From a virus, in IMG/VR virus record IMGVR_UViG_3300044655_002086, positions 1-28,558 of that record: 28,558 nucleotides of DNA. One strand, given 5' to 3'. The notes under the pieces were generated by a model. It made no database searches and had not been told where the DNA came from. It was given only the letters and a program-made list of their open reading frames with translations. Below, piece after piece: positions 1 through 8,452 of the stretch. A program made the translations under genes and the position numbers. The stretch's first letter is position 1. Each line of letters opens with the position of its first letter.

Positions 1-36
1 AAATGATGTCTAAAATTTCAAATGAGTGAGGTTAAA

Positions 37-432
37 ATGTCAAAATGTAAGTATTTGTATGTACGCAACGATTGGAAAAAGAGGGATATAACTATTGTTT
101 CCGATTTGGTTGATAAAGAAGATAAAACTTTCGTTAGGTGCGGTTGGGCATTTAGGTGTAATCACGATAAATTCATCAAGAGCGAAGGAAGAAAAATTGC
201 TTATGATAGGATGGAATGTTTAGACTCTGATTATAGCGCAGAATTTGAAATAGCAAAAGACGATATTGCTTTCTATAAAATCGCTTCTGAAGTTCTTTCA
301 ATTATTGCAAATAAAGAATCAACACCAAAAAAGTATATCCAAGATATTGCGGAAGATTTGCAATATTTTATTCATTGCGCTAACGGTCTTAACCCTAAGA
401 ATAGGTGGGATAACTTCTTTGATGAAAGATAA
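37..432 (+). CDS. Hypothetical early protein, 131 aa
   Basis: I do not recognise this protein. It is a soluble-looking, charged protein with several Cys, Trp and Tyr residues in its first half (a CGWAFRCNHDKF stretch near residues 36-47) and a helical-looking C-terminal half. No membrane segment or catalytic motif is evident. I chose the ATG at 37 over the in-frame ATG at 22 because GAGG at 28-31 lies five bases before it, which is a good SD spacing. The upstream ATG has no such site. The 3' end overlaps the start of the dCMP deaminase by 11 bases, so the two are probably translated together. The protein is complete within the window. Confidence 0.75.
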   Translation: MSKCKYLYVRNDWKKRDITIVSDLVDKEDKTFVRCGWAFRCNHDKFIKSEGRKIAYDRMECLDSDYSAEFEIAKDDIAFYKIASEVLSIIANKESTPKKYIQDIAEDLQYFIHCANGLNPKNRWDNFFDER

Positions 433-841
433 GTTTATTAAATATTATATGGATGTAGCTAAAAGAACCGCTTTATTGTCTTATGCTGAAAAATTAAAAG
501 TTGGTTCCATAATAGTTAAAGAAGACAGAATTATTTCTATTGGATATAATGGAACTCCTTCTGGGTTTGATAATGTTGCGGAATATGTACTAGAAGACGG
601 TTCTTTAAAAACAAAAGACGAAACAATTCATGCTGAGATGAATGCCATATCTAAATTGGCAAAAAGTTCTGAATCTGGGTTTGGTGCTGTTATGTTTATA
701 ACACATTCTCCTTGTATTCAATGTTCAAAGGGTATATATTCTTCTGGCATAAAAGAAGTATATTATTCTCAAGAATATAGAGATCCTTCCGGTCTAAAGT
801 TTTTAGAAAAATGTGGAATTAAAGTAGAACGGGTGTTATGA
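422..841 (+). CDS. cd: dCMP deaminase (T4 Cd-like), zinc-dependent
   Basis: Predicted to deaminate dCMP to dUMP, the substrate of thymidylate synthase (thyX is at 25256 in this window). The 139-aa protein carries the cytidine/deoxycytidylate deaminase zinc site: His70-Ala-Glu72 (HAEMNAI) supplies a zinc ligand and the proton-shuttling Glu, and Pro97-Cys98-x-x-Cys101 supplies the other two ligands. Residues 25-45 (KVGSIIVKEDRIISIGYNG) match the typical substrate-pocket strand and loop. It is shorter than T4 Cd because the segment between the N-terminal core and HAE is compact. An in-frame ATG at 266 would only add sequence inside the preceding gene, so the ATG at 422 is preferred. The SD is weak, so translation is probably coupled to the upstream gene. 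The exact substrate (dCMP or another deoxycytidine form) is inferred from the family. Confidence 0.88.
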   Translation: MKDKFIKYYMDVAKRTALLSYAEKLKVGSIIVKEDRIISIGYNGTPSGFDNVAEYVLEDGSLKTKDETIHAEMNAISKLAKSSESGFGAVMFITHSPCIQCSKGIYSSGIKEVYYSQEYRDPSGLKFLEKCGIKVERVL

Positions 842-1224
842 TGGAAGAAAAATATAGTGTTGGTTTTGAAAAATTGAACCTTAAACCGGAAGATATCCTT
901 ATTATTAAGGTTGATACTATTGGTTTGAGTGAAGAAGAGTCTTTGAGTAGATTGTCATCAGTCCGAAACGATGGGTTTGTTAAATATATACAGGATAAAG
1001 GTAATGCTGTATTGGTTGCTTATAGCGGTTTGAATTTTGAAGTTCTGAGAAAATCAGAAAATGATAAAGTATTAGTATATGCTGAAATTGCTGATGTATC
1101 AGAAGAATCTGAAAAGTATTTGGATTACATTAAGTTTAAATTAAAAGGAGATTTGGGGGATAAGGTAGTAGTAATACCAACAAAAAAAGAAGTCCCTTTG
1201 TCCGTAAAAATTTCTAAGGAGTAA
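838..1224 (+). CDS. Hypothetical protein, 128 aa
   Basis: I do not recognise this protein. It starts at ATG 838, overlapping the deaminase stop (ATGA arrangement); a second ATG follows directly at 841, so either could be the start. The sequence alternates hydrophobic strands with charged loops: LNLKPEDILIIKVD near residues 13-26, a GNAVLVAYSGL strand near 55-65, and a DYIKFKLKGDLGDKVVVIP segment near 96-114. This suggests a small soluble alpha/beta protein. There is no transmembrane segment, cysteine cluster or nucleotide-binding loop. Position between the dCMP deaminase and the gp43 block suggests an early gene. Function is unknown. Confidence 0.75.
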   Translation: MMEEKYSVGFEKLNLKPEDILIIKVDTIGLSEEESLSRLSSVRNDGFVKYIQDKGNAVLVAYSGLNFEVLRKSENDKVLVYAEIADVSEESEKYLDYIKFKLKGDLGDKVVVIPTKKEVPLSVKISKE

Positions 1225-1227
1225 ATT

Positions 1228-1530
1228 ATGAGTAATATACGGTCTGTAAGGTTGGTTACTGGAGAAGATATTGTTTGCGATTTTATCGTTAATGGTGAAA
1301 CTGCTCTACTAAAAAATCCAGTACAATTGATGGCGATACCTTCAAGGAGCGGAGGACAACCTAGTTTCGGGTTTATGCCATTCCCATTGATGAGCAACGA
1401 TAAAGAGGTTTCTGTGAAACTTTCTCATGTAGTTTTTACTTGCGATATAGCAGAAGACTTTTTAAATCAATATAATTCAGTTTTTGGTTCTGGTATTGTT
1501 GTTCCACCAAAAGATATTATTTTAAATTGA
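1228..1530 (+). CDS. Small Sm/LSM-like conserved phage protein, 100 aa
   Basis: A 100-residue protein beginning with NIRSVRLVTGEDIVCDF, in which a basic strand is followed by a TGEDI turn. This resembles the first strands of the Sm/LSM-like fold seen in small proteins next to the polymerase gene in marine T4-like phages. That link is my recollection of the family, not a search result. The middle (residues 40-55) is rich in Pro, Phe and Gly (FGFMPFPLM), and the C-terminus carries HVVFTCDIAEDFLNQY. The SD AAGGAG at 1216-1221 lies six bases from the ATG, the best site in this part of the window. The gene ends two bases before the gp43 ATG, so it may be cotranslated with gp43. An RNA-binding role is possible but unproven. 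Confidence 0.8.
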   Translation: MSNIRSVRLVTGEDIVCDFIVNGETALLKNPVQLMAIPSRSGGQPSFGFMPFPLMSNDKEVSVKLSHVVFTCDIAEDFLNQYNSVFGSGIVVPPKDIILN

Positions 1531-1532
1531 TT

Positions 1533-4118
1533 ATGGATTTCTATTTAAACGCAAAGGTATTTGGTGATAATATTCTTTATAGAGGAATAAAGAATGGTAA
1601 ACCAATCCAAATGAAGATTCCTTACAAACCTTCGTTATATGTACCAACTTCTGAAAATTCTCCATACCATACTTTGTATGGAGAAAACTTAAAGAAAATC
1701 AATTTTCCTTCTATAAAAAAGTCTAAAGAATTCATTAAAGAATACGAAAATGTCGAGAATTTTAAGGTTTATGGTAATACCAAATATGAATATTGTTTGA
1801 TATCTGACTTATTCCCAAACGACGTTGAATGGGACTTCTCGAAAGTAAGGATAGCAATGTTCGATATTGAAGTTAATTCTGATCCAGATGCTGGCGGTTT
1901 TGCTTCTCCTCAAGATCCGTTTCAACCTATAATTTCTATTGCTTTTAAGTTCTTTGGCGAAGAAAAGTTTTATCTATTGGGTTACGACGAATTTAATGCT
2001 CCTGATAATGTTGTATATATCAAATGTAAAGACGAATGGACCTTGTTAAAGAAGTTTATTGAAATTTGGACAATAAACCATCCAAACTTAGTTTCTGGTT
2101 GGAATAGTAATGGATTTGACATTCCTTACATGATTAACAGAATGTATAAAATTCTTGGAGAACCAGAAACAAGAAAATTATCGCCTTGGGGGTTTATTAA
2201 CGAAAAGCGGTCCAAAAAGTTCAATACTAAATTTAATGGTTATGAAGAAGAAGTAACATACACTATTGCTGGGGTTTCTTCTATAGATTATTTAGAATTG
2301 TATAAAAAGTTCCAACCAGGCGGAAATTCAAGGGAATCTTATCGTTTGGATTTTATAGCAGAAACCGAAATTGGCGAAAACAAGTTGGAATATGATGGTT
2401 CGCTTCATAAACTTTATGTTGAAGACAAACAAAAGTTTTACGAGTACAATATACAAGACGTAAACCTTATAGAACTCCTTGATAAAAAGTGTAAGTTATT
2501 TGAAATGGGATTAACTTTATCTTACGATTCTAAGACGAATCCAGAAGACATTTTCACTCAAACTAGAATGTGGGATGCTCTAGTTTACGATTATCTAAAG
2601 AAAAAGGGTATTCAAGTCCCTCAAATGGAAGCGAAAGACTATGAACCGTATGAAGGAGCTTATGTAAAACCTCCCCTTACAGGTATACATAAATGGGTGG
2701 TTTCTTTGGATGCTACTTCTCTATATCCTTCAATTATTATGGGTAAGAACGTTTCTCCAGAAACTCTAGTAGAACCACAAGATTACACTGAAAATATGAG
2801 GAATATTATTTCAAAAGGTGTAAATGTTGATTCTATCCTTTCTGAATCTATCAATTTGGAAAAATTAAAAGAAGATAATGTAACTATAACCCCTAACGGT
2901 CAGTTCTTTAGGACAGACCAGAAAGGTTTTCTTCCTGAGATGGTTGAAAAAATGTTTGCTGCTAGGCAAAGTTATAAAAAGAAAATGTTGTCTGCTCAAA
3001 AAGAATATGAGGAAGTTTCTTCTTTGTATAAGAAAACCCCTACAGAAGAATTAAAACGGAAACTTGAACAACTTTCTTACGAATCTTCTAGATATGATAA
3101 TCTCCAAAATTCAAAAAAACTTTGTTTGAATAGTTTATATGGATGTTTGGGGACTAAGTATTTCAGGTTGTTTGATGTAAGGATGGCTGAGGGTATCACC
3201 CTTGAGGGTCAGTTATCTAACCGTTGGGTTGCAAATCGTACAAATCTATACCTTAATTCTTTGTTGAAATCAAATAAGGATTATTGTATATACATGGATA
3301 CTGATTCTATCTTAATTTCTCTTGAGAAGTTAGTTGAAAAGGTTTGTCCGAGTAATTATTCTAATAAAGAAATAGTAGAATTCCTTAATAAGTCGATTAC
3401 AAAAAAGATTCAACCAGAAGTGGACCTTTTTTGCTCGAATTTGGGAGAATATGTCAATTCTTTTAGAAATTCCATTTCTTATAAACTAGAGAAAATTTGT
3501 TCTTCTGGGGTGTTTGTCGCCAAAAAGCGATATGCGCTGAACGTATATTCTAACGAAGGTGTGGTGTATTCTGAGCCAAAAATTAAAGTTACTGGGTTGG
3601 AAATAGTCAAATCTTCTACTCCTTCTATAGTAAGGTCCGTCCTAAAAGAATGCGTAAAGATAATTCTAGATAATGATGAAGAAACATTACAAAAACGAAT
3701 AGAACTATTTCGATCTGATTTTAATAGGTTGCTTGTTGAAGACATTTCTTTTCCTAGAGGAGTTAATGGTCTGCACAAATATACAGACTCTACTACCATT
3801 TATAAAAAAGGTACTCCAATACACGTAAGAGGTTCTATATTATTCAATAAACTCTTGGGGGATAAAAACCTAGACTCTGAATATGAATATATAAAAGACG
3901 GCGACAAAATTAAATTTTGTTATTTGAAGACTCCAAACCATTTGAAAGAGAACGTCATAGCATATCCGGAAAAATTACCTAAAGAACTTGACTTACATCG
4001 ATTTATAGACTATAATTTTATGTTTGAAAAAGTTTTTTTGGAGCCGTTGGGAGCTATTGTAAATACAATAGGTTGGTCTTTGGAAAAGCAAAATAGTTTA
4101 GAAGATTTTTTTGGTTGA
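1533..4118 (+). CDS. 43: DNA polymerase, family B (gp43)
   Basis: Replicative polymerase with proofreading 3'-5' exonuclease, 861 aa (T4 gp43 is about 900). The exonuclease motif FDIEVNSDP places the catalytic Asp and Glu at 111 and 113, matching T4 D112/E114. The polymerase motifs follow in order: motif A DATSLYPS with Asp393, motif B KKLCLNSLYG near 528-537, and motif C YMDTDS with Asp589 and Asp591. The C-terminus NSLEDFFG resembles the short sliding-clamp-binding tail of gp43. An in-frame TTG at 1527 overlaps the previous stop codon; the ATG at 1533 is preferred. No clear SD is visible, and I see no hairpin like the T4 gp43 translational operator, so translation may be coupled to the upstream gene. 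The recombinase gene uvsX follows after 10 bases. Confidence 0.98.
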   Translation: MDFYLNAKVFGDNILYRGIKNGKPIQMKIPYKPSLYVPTSENSPYHTLYGENLKKINFPSIKKSKEFIKEYENVENFKVYGNTKYEYCLISDLFPNDVEWDFSKVRIAMFDIEVNSDPDAGGFASPQDPFQPIISIAFKFFGEEKFYLLGYDEFNAPDNVVYIKCKDEWTLLKKFIEIWTINHPNLVSGWNSNGFDIPYMINRMYKILGEPETRKLSPWGFINEKRSKKFNTKFNGYEEEVTYTIAGVSSIDYLELYKKFQPGGNSRESYRLDFIAETEIGENKLEYDGSLHKLYVEDKQKFYEYNIQDVNLIELLDKKCKLFEMGLTLSYDSKTNPEDIFTQTRMWDALVYDYLKKKGIQVPQMEAKDYEPYEGAYVKPPLTGIHKWVVSLDATSLYPSIIMGKNVSPETLVEPQDYTENMRNIISKGVNVDSILSESINLEKLKEDNVTITPNGQFFRTDQKGFLPEMVEKMFAARQSYKKKMLSAQKEYEEVSSLYKKTPTEELKRKLEQLSYESSRYDNLQNSKKLCLNSLYGCLGTKYFRLFDVRMAEGITLEGQLSNRWVANRTNLYLNSLLKSNKDYCIYMDTDSILISLEKLVEKVCPSNYSNKEIVEFLNKSITKKIQPEVDLFCSNLGEYVNSFRNSISYKLEKICSSGVFVAKKRYALNVYSNEGVVYSEPKIKVTGLEIVKSSTPSIVRSVLKECVKIILDNDEETLQKRIELFRSDFNRLLVEDISFPRGVNGLHKYTDSTTIYKKGTPIHVRGSILFNKLLGDKNLDSEYEYIKDGDKIKFCYLKTPNHLKENVIAYPEKLPKELDLHRFIDYNFMFEKVFLEPLGAIVNTIGWSLEKQNSLEDFFG

Positions 4119-4128
4119 GAGGTATAGT

Positions 4129-5214
4129 ATGAGCTTAATGGACAAAATTAAAAAGAACAGCACTATTAAAGATATTTCTGTTCTTTCGAAATCTAAGTAT
4201 TTCAACGAAAAGGACGTGATTCAAACGCAAATTCCAGCATTGAACATTGCTTTGTCTGGTAAAATTGATGGTGGGTTTGTTCCAGGTTTGACGCTTTGGT
4301 GTGGACCGTCAAAGCATTTTAAGAGTATGTTTTCTTTAATTATGGCAAAATCTTACATGGATAAGTATCCTGATGCTGTAATGGTTTTTTATGACTGTGA
4401 GTTCGGTACTCCCGCAAAATATTTTTCTTCCCTTAATATGGATACTAACAGAATCCTCCACGTTCCTATTATGGATATGGAAGAGTTTAAGTTTGATGTA
4501 ATTAAACAGTTGGAAAACTTAGAAAGGGGTGAGAAGGCGATTTTTGTTATTGACTCTTTGGGTAATATGTCTAGCAAAAAAGAACTTGATGACGCTATTG
4601 AGGGTAAATCTGTGCAAGATATGAGCCGGGCAAAACAGATGAAGTCTATTTTTAGGATGATCACACCATACCTAAATCGCTTGGATATTCCTATGGTTGC
4701 TGTCAACCATATCTATATGGAACAAGGTTTGTATCCTAAAGCGATTGTTTCTGGCGGAACTGGAGTATACCTTTCTGCGGATAATATCTATATCTTGGGT
4801 CGCCAACAAGAAAAGGATGGTACGGAAATTTCTGGGTACAATTTTATTATTAATGTAGAAAAATCTAGATACGTTAAAGAAAAGTCAAGAATCCCTATCA
4901 GCGTTTCTTTTGATAGTGGCGTTAGTAAATGGTCCGGTTTGCTTGATCTTGCATTAGAATTAGGGTTTGTTATGAAACCTTCTAATGGTTGGTATTCTAA
5001 GGTAAACGTAGAAACAGGCGAAGTCGAAGATAAAAAATATAGGTTAAAAGACACAAACACAAAAGAGTTTTGGGAGCCTATTTTGGTTTCTCAAAGGTTT
5101 AAAGATGCTGTATATGATAATTATTCTATTTCCTCTAATTCCATTTTGGGTGATGAAGAAATACAAGAAGAATTTAATAAAGTTGAAGAAATGGAGGATG
5201 TAGAAAATGAATGA
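4129..5214 (+). CDS. uvsX: UvsX RecA-like recombinase
   Basis: Strand-exchange ATPase that coats single-stranded DNA and drives recombination-dependent replication and repair in T4-like phages. The 361-aa protein follows T4 UvsX closely: KSKYFNEKDV then TQIPALNIALSG near residues 21-44, Walker A GPSKHFKS at 59-66, Walker B AIFVIDSLGN with Asp142, and SGGTGVYLSADNIYILGRQ further on. The C-terminal third carries WSGLLDLALELGFV and WYSKVNVETGEV and ends in an acidic tail, as in T4. The ATG at 4129 has the SD GAGAGG six bases upstream. A TTG at 4111 in the same frame lies inside gp43 and is unlikely to be used. The last 8 bases overlap the next small gene. Confidence 0.97.
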   Translation: MSLMDKIKKNSTIKDISVLSKSKYFNEKDVIQTQIPALNIALSGKIDGGFVPGLTLWCGPSKHFKSMFSLIMAKSYMDKYPDAVMVFYDCEFGTPAKYFSSLNMDTNRILHVPIMDMEEFKFDVIKQLENLERGEKAIFVIDSLGNMSSKKELDDAIEGKSVQDMSRAKQMKSIFRMITPYLNRLDIPMVAVNHIYMEQGLYPKAIVSGGTGVYLSADNIYILGRQQEKDGTEISGYNFIINVEKSRYVKEKSRIPISVSFDSGVSKWSGLLDLALELGFVMKPSNGWYSKVNVETGEVEDKKYRLKDTNTKEFWEPILVSQRFKDAVYDNYSISSNSILGDEEIQEEFNKVEEMEDVENE

Positions 5215-5530
5215 GTTGGAAGAAGGTGTTGATTTTGCGTTCGATCTCTCTGAAGGTTTGGGAAATAATGTAAAAATTACATTATTAAAAGGCGATTTTT
5301 CCGGTGTAGTTTATTCTTATGGGAAAGTTTCTGTTGAAGAAGATGAAGAGAACGATAAAGCGTATTTAAATTTCGATTTTGATATAGAAGATAATAATGA
5401 TATAGAAGGTATAGAAAAAAATATAGATTTTAAAAATCATATCGGAGACGTACTAACTTCTATTGTATTATCGCAAGCCGTTAAAAGTGAAGGAGCTATA
5501 TTTAATGAACCTGGAAACCTCGATACTTAA
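5207..5530 (+). CDS. Hypothetical acidic protein between uvsX and gp41, 107 aa
   Basis: I do not recognise this 107-aa protein by motif. It is strongly acidic, with a run of Asp and Glu around residues 44-70 (VEEDEENDK, FDFDIEDNNDIEG). A first half of probable beta strands (NVKITLLKGDFSGVVYSYGKV) leads to a final helix (HIGDVLTSIVLSQAVKS). It overlaps the end of uvsX by 8 bases and the start of gp41 by 26 bases, so it is embedded in the replication operon. T4 has gene 40 in the equivalent interval, but I see no clear similarity to it. Its position and acidity would suit a replication accessory or DNA-mimicking protein, but this is speculation. Confidence 0.8.
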   Translation: MNELEEGVDFAFDLSEGLGNNVKITLLKGDFSGVVYSYGKVSVEEDEENDKAYLNFDFDIEDNNDIEGIEKNIDFKNHIGDVLTSIVLSQAVKSEGAIFNEPGNLDT

Positions 5531-6875
5531 ACATTTGATATATGACGAAGAATATACTCGTAAGGTTTTACCTTTTCTAAAAGAAGATTATTTTGGAGAC
5601 AGAATAGAAAAATTAATATTCAATGAAATCGGTAGTTATATTGCAAAATATAATACGAACCCTACATATGAATCTTTAATAATTCAATTAAATGAAAAGA
5701 GTATTTCTGAAGAAGAATATAAAAGTAGCGTTGAGGTATTAACAGAAATTCAAAAATCGAAAGATGAATTGTCTAAGTTGGATTGGTTAACTGACAAGAC
5801 TGAAAAGTTTTGTCAGGATCAAGCGATTTATAATGGAGTAAAAGAATCAATTCAAATATTGGATGGGAAAAATAAAACTCACGATAAAGGTGCAATACCA
5901 GACATTTTGTCAAAAGCGTTAGCAGTAAGTTTCGATAATAGTGTTGGTCACGATTATATAGACGATTATAACAGTAGGTATGACTTTTACCATAAAGTAG
6001 AAGAAAGAATACCATTCGATTTGGAATATTTTAATAAAATAACTAAAGGTGGTTTGCCAAAAAAGAGTATTTCTATTATTCTTGCTGGTCCTGGCGCTGG
6101 TAAATCTCTATTTATGTGTCACCACGCTTCTAGTTGTTTGGTTCAGGGTAAGAATGTTTTGTACATTACCCTTGAAATGGCAGAAGAAAGAATAGCAGAA
6201 AGGATTGACGCCAACCTATTAAATGTTACTGTTGACGACTTAGAAAAGTTGTCTCGAGAAGAATATGAAAGAAAAATTGGAAAATTGAAAAATAAAGTTG
6301 TTGGTAAACTAATCATTAAAGAATATCCAACAGCTTCCGCTTCTGTCGTACATTTTAGGACTTTGTTGAACGAATTAAACTTAAAAAAGAATTTTAAACC
6401 AGATATCATATTCATTGATTATATGAATATTTGTACTTCTTCTAGAATCAAAGTTAGTTCAAATGTAAATTCCTATACCTTGGTTAAAAGTATAGCAGAA
6501 GAAATTCGCGGTTTGGCTGTGGAATTTAACGTTCCTATTTTAACTGCTTCTCAGTTAACAAGATTTGGCGCTTCTAGTTCTGATCCTAACATGGAAGACG
6601 TTTCTGAGAGTTTTGGTACTGCAGCAACTGCCGATATGATGTTCGCCTTAATTTCTACTGAAGAATTAGAAGCTTTGGGGCAAATTATGGTTAAGCAAAT
6701 AAAGAACAGATATTATGACCCAACAAAAAACAAACGGTTTGTTGTGGGTATTGATCGTGGTAAAATGAAACTCTTTGACGCAGAACAATCTGCTCAAATG
6801 GGGATTGTAGATTCAGGACAACCACCTCAAAACTTTTCTAGTCCCAAGAAGTCGTTTGAAGGTTTCAAGATTTGA
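5505..6875 (+). CDS. 41: Replicative DNA helicase, DnaB-like (gp41)
   Basis: Hexameric 5'-3' helicase that unwinds the fork and, with primase gp61, forms the primosome. At 456 aa it is close to T4 gp41 (475). The N-terminal helical domain starts ETSILKHLIYDEEY, like the T4 protein. The RecA-like motor follows: Walker A GPGAGKS at 195-201, LYITLEMAEERIAERIDANLL at 219-239, Walker B PDIIFIDYMNIC with Asp305, and ILTASQLTRFG plus VKQIKNRYYDP downstream. The ATG at 5505 is preferred because AAGGAG lies about ten bases before it; a longer in-frame form from 5463 would run through the preceding gene. A strong hairpin terminator follows within ten bases of the stop. Confidence 0.97.
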   Translation: MNLETSILKHLIYDEEYTRKVLPFLKEDYFGDRIEKLIFNEIGSYIAKYNTNPTYESLIIQLNEKSISEEEYKSSVEVLTEIQKSKDELSKLDWLTDKTEKFCQDQAIYNGVKESIQILDGKNKTHDKGAIPDILSKALAVSFDNSVGHDYIDDYNSRYDFYHKVEERIPFDLEYFNKITKGGLPKKSISIILAGPGAGKSLFMCHHASSCLVQGKNVLYITLEMAEERIAERIDANLLNVTVDDLEKLSREEYERKIGKLKNKVVGKLIIKEYPTASASVVHFRTLLNELNLKKNFKPDIIFIDYMNICTSSRIKVSSNVNSYTLVKSIAEEIRGLAVEFNVPILTASQLTRFGASSSDPNMEDVSESFGTAATADMMFALISTEELEALGQIMVKQIKNRYYDPTKNKRFVVGIDRGKMKLFDAEQSAQMGIVDSGQPPQNFSSPKKSFEGFKI

Positions 6876-6883
6876 CTTTTTGC

Positions 6884-6924
6884 AAGGTTCAAGGTAAAAT
6901 ATTACTTTGAACCTTTTTCGTTTT
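6884..6924 (+). terminator. Factor-independent terminator after gp41
   Basis: A 14-bp stem pairs 6884-6897 (AAGGTTCAAGGTAA) with 6902-6915, broken only by one G-U pair, across a four-base AATA loop. TTTCGTTTT follows at 6916-6924. This is the clearest terminator in the window. It separates the replication operon from the glycosyltransferase cassette. The next start codon (6925) is only nine bases past the stem. Confidence 0.88.
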
Positions 6925-7350
6925 ATGATTGTAAATTTGAATATTCTTGAAGAGTTGAAAACTCTTTCTTTATCTGGGACGCACCCAAAAGTTTGGATCG
7001 CCGCCGCTCTCGTCCATAGAAATAAAATTATTTCTTATGGTGTAAATCAAATGAAAACCCACCCATACCAAAGAAAATATGGTAGGAATAGTGAAGCGAT
7101 TTATTGGCACGCAGAAACTTCTGCTATATATATTGCTTCGGTTAGGTTGGGTTTCGCAAAATTCAAAAATTCTACCCTATATATTTCTAGGTTGAAATAC
7201 GATTCTCCAGATAAAGAAAATTTAGTTTCTGGTATAGCAAAGCCTTGCGATGGTTGTATGAGATGTATAAACGATTATGGTATAAAAAATGTAATTTATA
7301 CCTTAGATAAAACTGATGCCAGCGAAAATTTTGGGATAATAACATTATGA
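6925..7350 (+). CDS. Second cytidine/dCMP deaminase-like protein
   Basis: A zinc-dependent deaminase-fold protein of 141 aa, distinct from the dCMP deaminase at 422. It has the HAE motif at His62-Ala-Glu64 (WHAETSAIY) and the ligand pair Pro107-Cys108-x-x-Cys111, followed by another Cys (PCDGCMRC). The N-terminal half includes KVWIAAALVHRNKIISYGVNQ, the usual core strands. Compared with the other deaminase it lacks the YNGTPSG loop, so its substrate may differ: a free base, a nucleoside, a modified cytosine or a sugar-linked group. ATG 6925 is the first start not inside the terminator stem (a TTG at 6907 is within it). No SD is visible. It overlaps the following glycosyltransferase by four bases, linking it to the sugar cassette. 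Confidence 0.8.
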   Translation: MIVNLNILEELKTLSLSGTHPKVWIAAALVHRNKIISYGVNQMKTHPYQRKYGRNSEAIYWHAETSAIYIASVRLGFAKFKNSTLYISRLKYDSPDKENLVSGIAKPCDGCMRCINDYGIKNVIYTLDKTDASENFGIITL

Positions 7351-8069
7351 TTCAAAAAAAAGTTACAACAATTATTCCAACAACAGGTTCGGACACATTA
7401 AAGCAATGTATTGAATCTGTATTGGATCAAACGTACCCCACACAAGCATATATTGTAGTTGATGGATTTAACTATAAAGAAAAGGTGGGTGACGTACTAT
7501 ATAACATTAATACAGAAAATAAAAGGGTGGTTGTTCTTAATATACCAGAAAATGTGGGGGCAAATGGGTTCTATGGTCATAGGGTATACGCCTCAATTCC
7601 ACATTTGGTAAACGCAGAATACGTTTTATTCCTAGACCAAGATTGTTGGTATAGGAGTGACCATGTAGAAAATATGGTTAAAACCATAGAGCAAAATAAT
7701 TACGATTGGTGTTATAGTTTAAGAAATATTACTGATAAAGAAGGAAACTTTTTATGTAGAGATGATTGTGAAAGTTTGGGTAAATGGAACCCGGTGATGC
7801 AATATAATCATGTTGATACGAATTGTTATTGTATAAAAACTAATATATTAACTAGGATATGTCAGGTTTGGCACGGTGGGTGGGGAACAGATAGAGTTTT
7901 TTATTCTGCGCTATCCCAACATTTTCCAGAATTTGGTTGTTCTGGTAAATATACAGTTAACTACAGAACGGGGGGAAATGAGGGGTCTGTGCGAGGAGAT
8001 TTCTTTAAACAGTGGAATAATGTGGTATTAGATCAATTTAATAAAGAATTGCCATGGAGTAAAGAATGA
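7347..8069 (+). CDS. Glycosyltransferase family 2-like (GT-A fold)
   Basis: Likely transfers a sugar from a nucleotide-sugar donor. The N-terminus TTIIPTTGSDTLKQCIESVLDQ (residues 7-28) matches the opening strand and helix of family 2 enzymes, YIVVDG (35-40) gives the second strand, and YVLFLDQDCWY at 92-102 supplies the metal-binding DxD (Asp97, Asp99). A later HGGWGTDRVFYSAL stretch fits the acceptor-side helix with its acidic residue. At 240 aa it is about the usual size of a compact GT2 domain, with no membrane segments. The ATG overlaps the deaminase stop. The acceptor is unknown. Confidence 0.82.
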   Translation: MIQKKVTTIIPTTGSDTLKQCIESVLDQTYPTQAYIVVDGFNYKEKVGDVLYNINTENKRVVVLNIPENVGANGFYGHRVYASIPHLVNAEYVLFLDQDCWYRSDHVENMVKTIEQNNYDWCYSLRNITDKEGNFLCRDDCESLGKWNPVMQYNHVDTNCYCIKTNILTRICQVWHGGWGTDRVFYSALSQHFPEFGCSGKYTVNYRTGGNEGSVRGDFFKQWNNVVLDQFNKELPWSKE

Positions 8070-8452
8070 AAGTTGTTATTGATGGAAAAATAGACCATTT
8101 TGTTTGTAAAGGTCTAGACAAGGGTATGACTATAGAAGGAAATTTCAATGCGACTGATTCTTATCATTCTTTTGAAGAATTATACGCTCATAGAATTTTA
8201 CTTTTTATCGCCTTGATGAAAGGTAGTCCAGAATTATCTTGGAAATCTAGGCTCCATAACGACGGAACATCTTATGACGGTTGGTTTATTGCTGGTATGC
8301 ATTTACCTTCAGGAGATATCACATATCATGTATCCGATAAATTTTGGGGTATGTTAGAAAATATAAATACGCTAGAAAAATCCCCTCCTTGGGACGGGCA
8401 TACGAGCGAAGAAGTGATTAGACGTTTGAATAATTATGTTATTACATTATAG
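8066..8452 (+). CDS. Conserved phage protein with WDGHT motif, unknown function
   Basis: A 128-aa protein with recognisable short motifs: ELSWKSRLHNDGTSYDGWFIAGM near residues 55-77, GDITYHVSDKFW near 82-93, and PPWDGHTSEEVIRRL near 107-121. I recall this arrangement in hypothetical proteins of many unrelated phages, where it has no assigned function. The conserved His, Asp and Trp residues suggest a binding or catalytic pocket. It sits inside the glycosyltransferase cassette, overlapping the preceding gene by four bases, and GGAG lies six bases before the ATG. It has no obvious tie to sugar chemistry, so it may simply be a passenger gene. Confidence 0.78.
   Translation: MKVVIDGKIDHFVCKGLDKGMTIEGNFNATDSYHSFEELYAHRILLFIALMKGSPELSWKSRLHNDGTSYDGWFIAGMHLPSGDITYHVSDKFWGMLENINTLEKSPPWDGHTSEEVIRRLNNYVITL

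Noticed and set aside
1-36. End of an upstream gene (short frame with TGA at 27-29)
   Set aside because: Only nine codons are visible, with no recognisable sequence, so the upstream gene cannot be identified or confirmed.
8362-8369. An exact TATAAATA inside the WDGHT gene
   Set aside because: It is inside a coding region and 93 bases before the next start. In DNA this A+T-rich a handful of such octamers are expected by chance in a window of this size, so I do not list it as a promoter.
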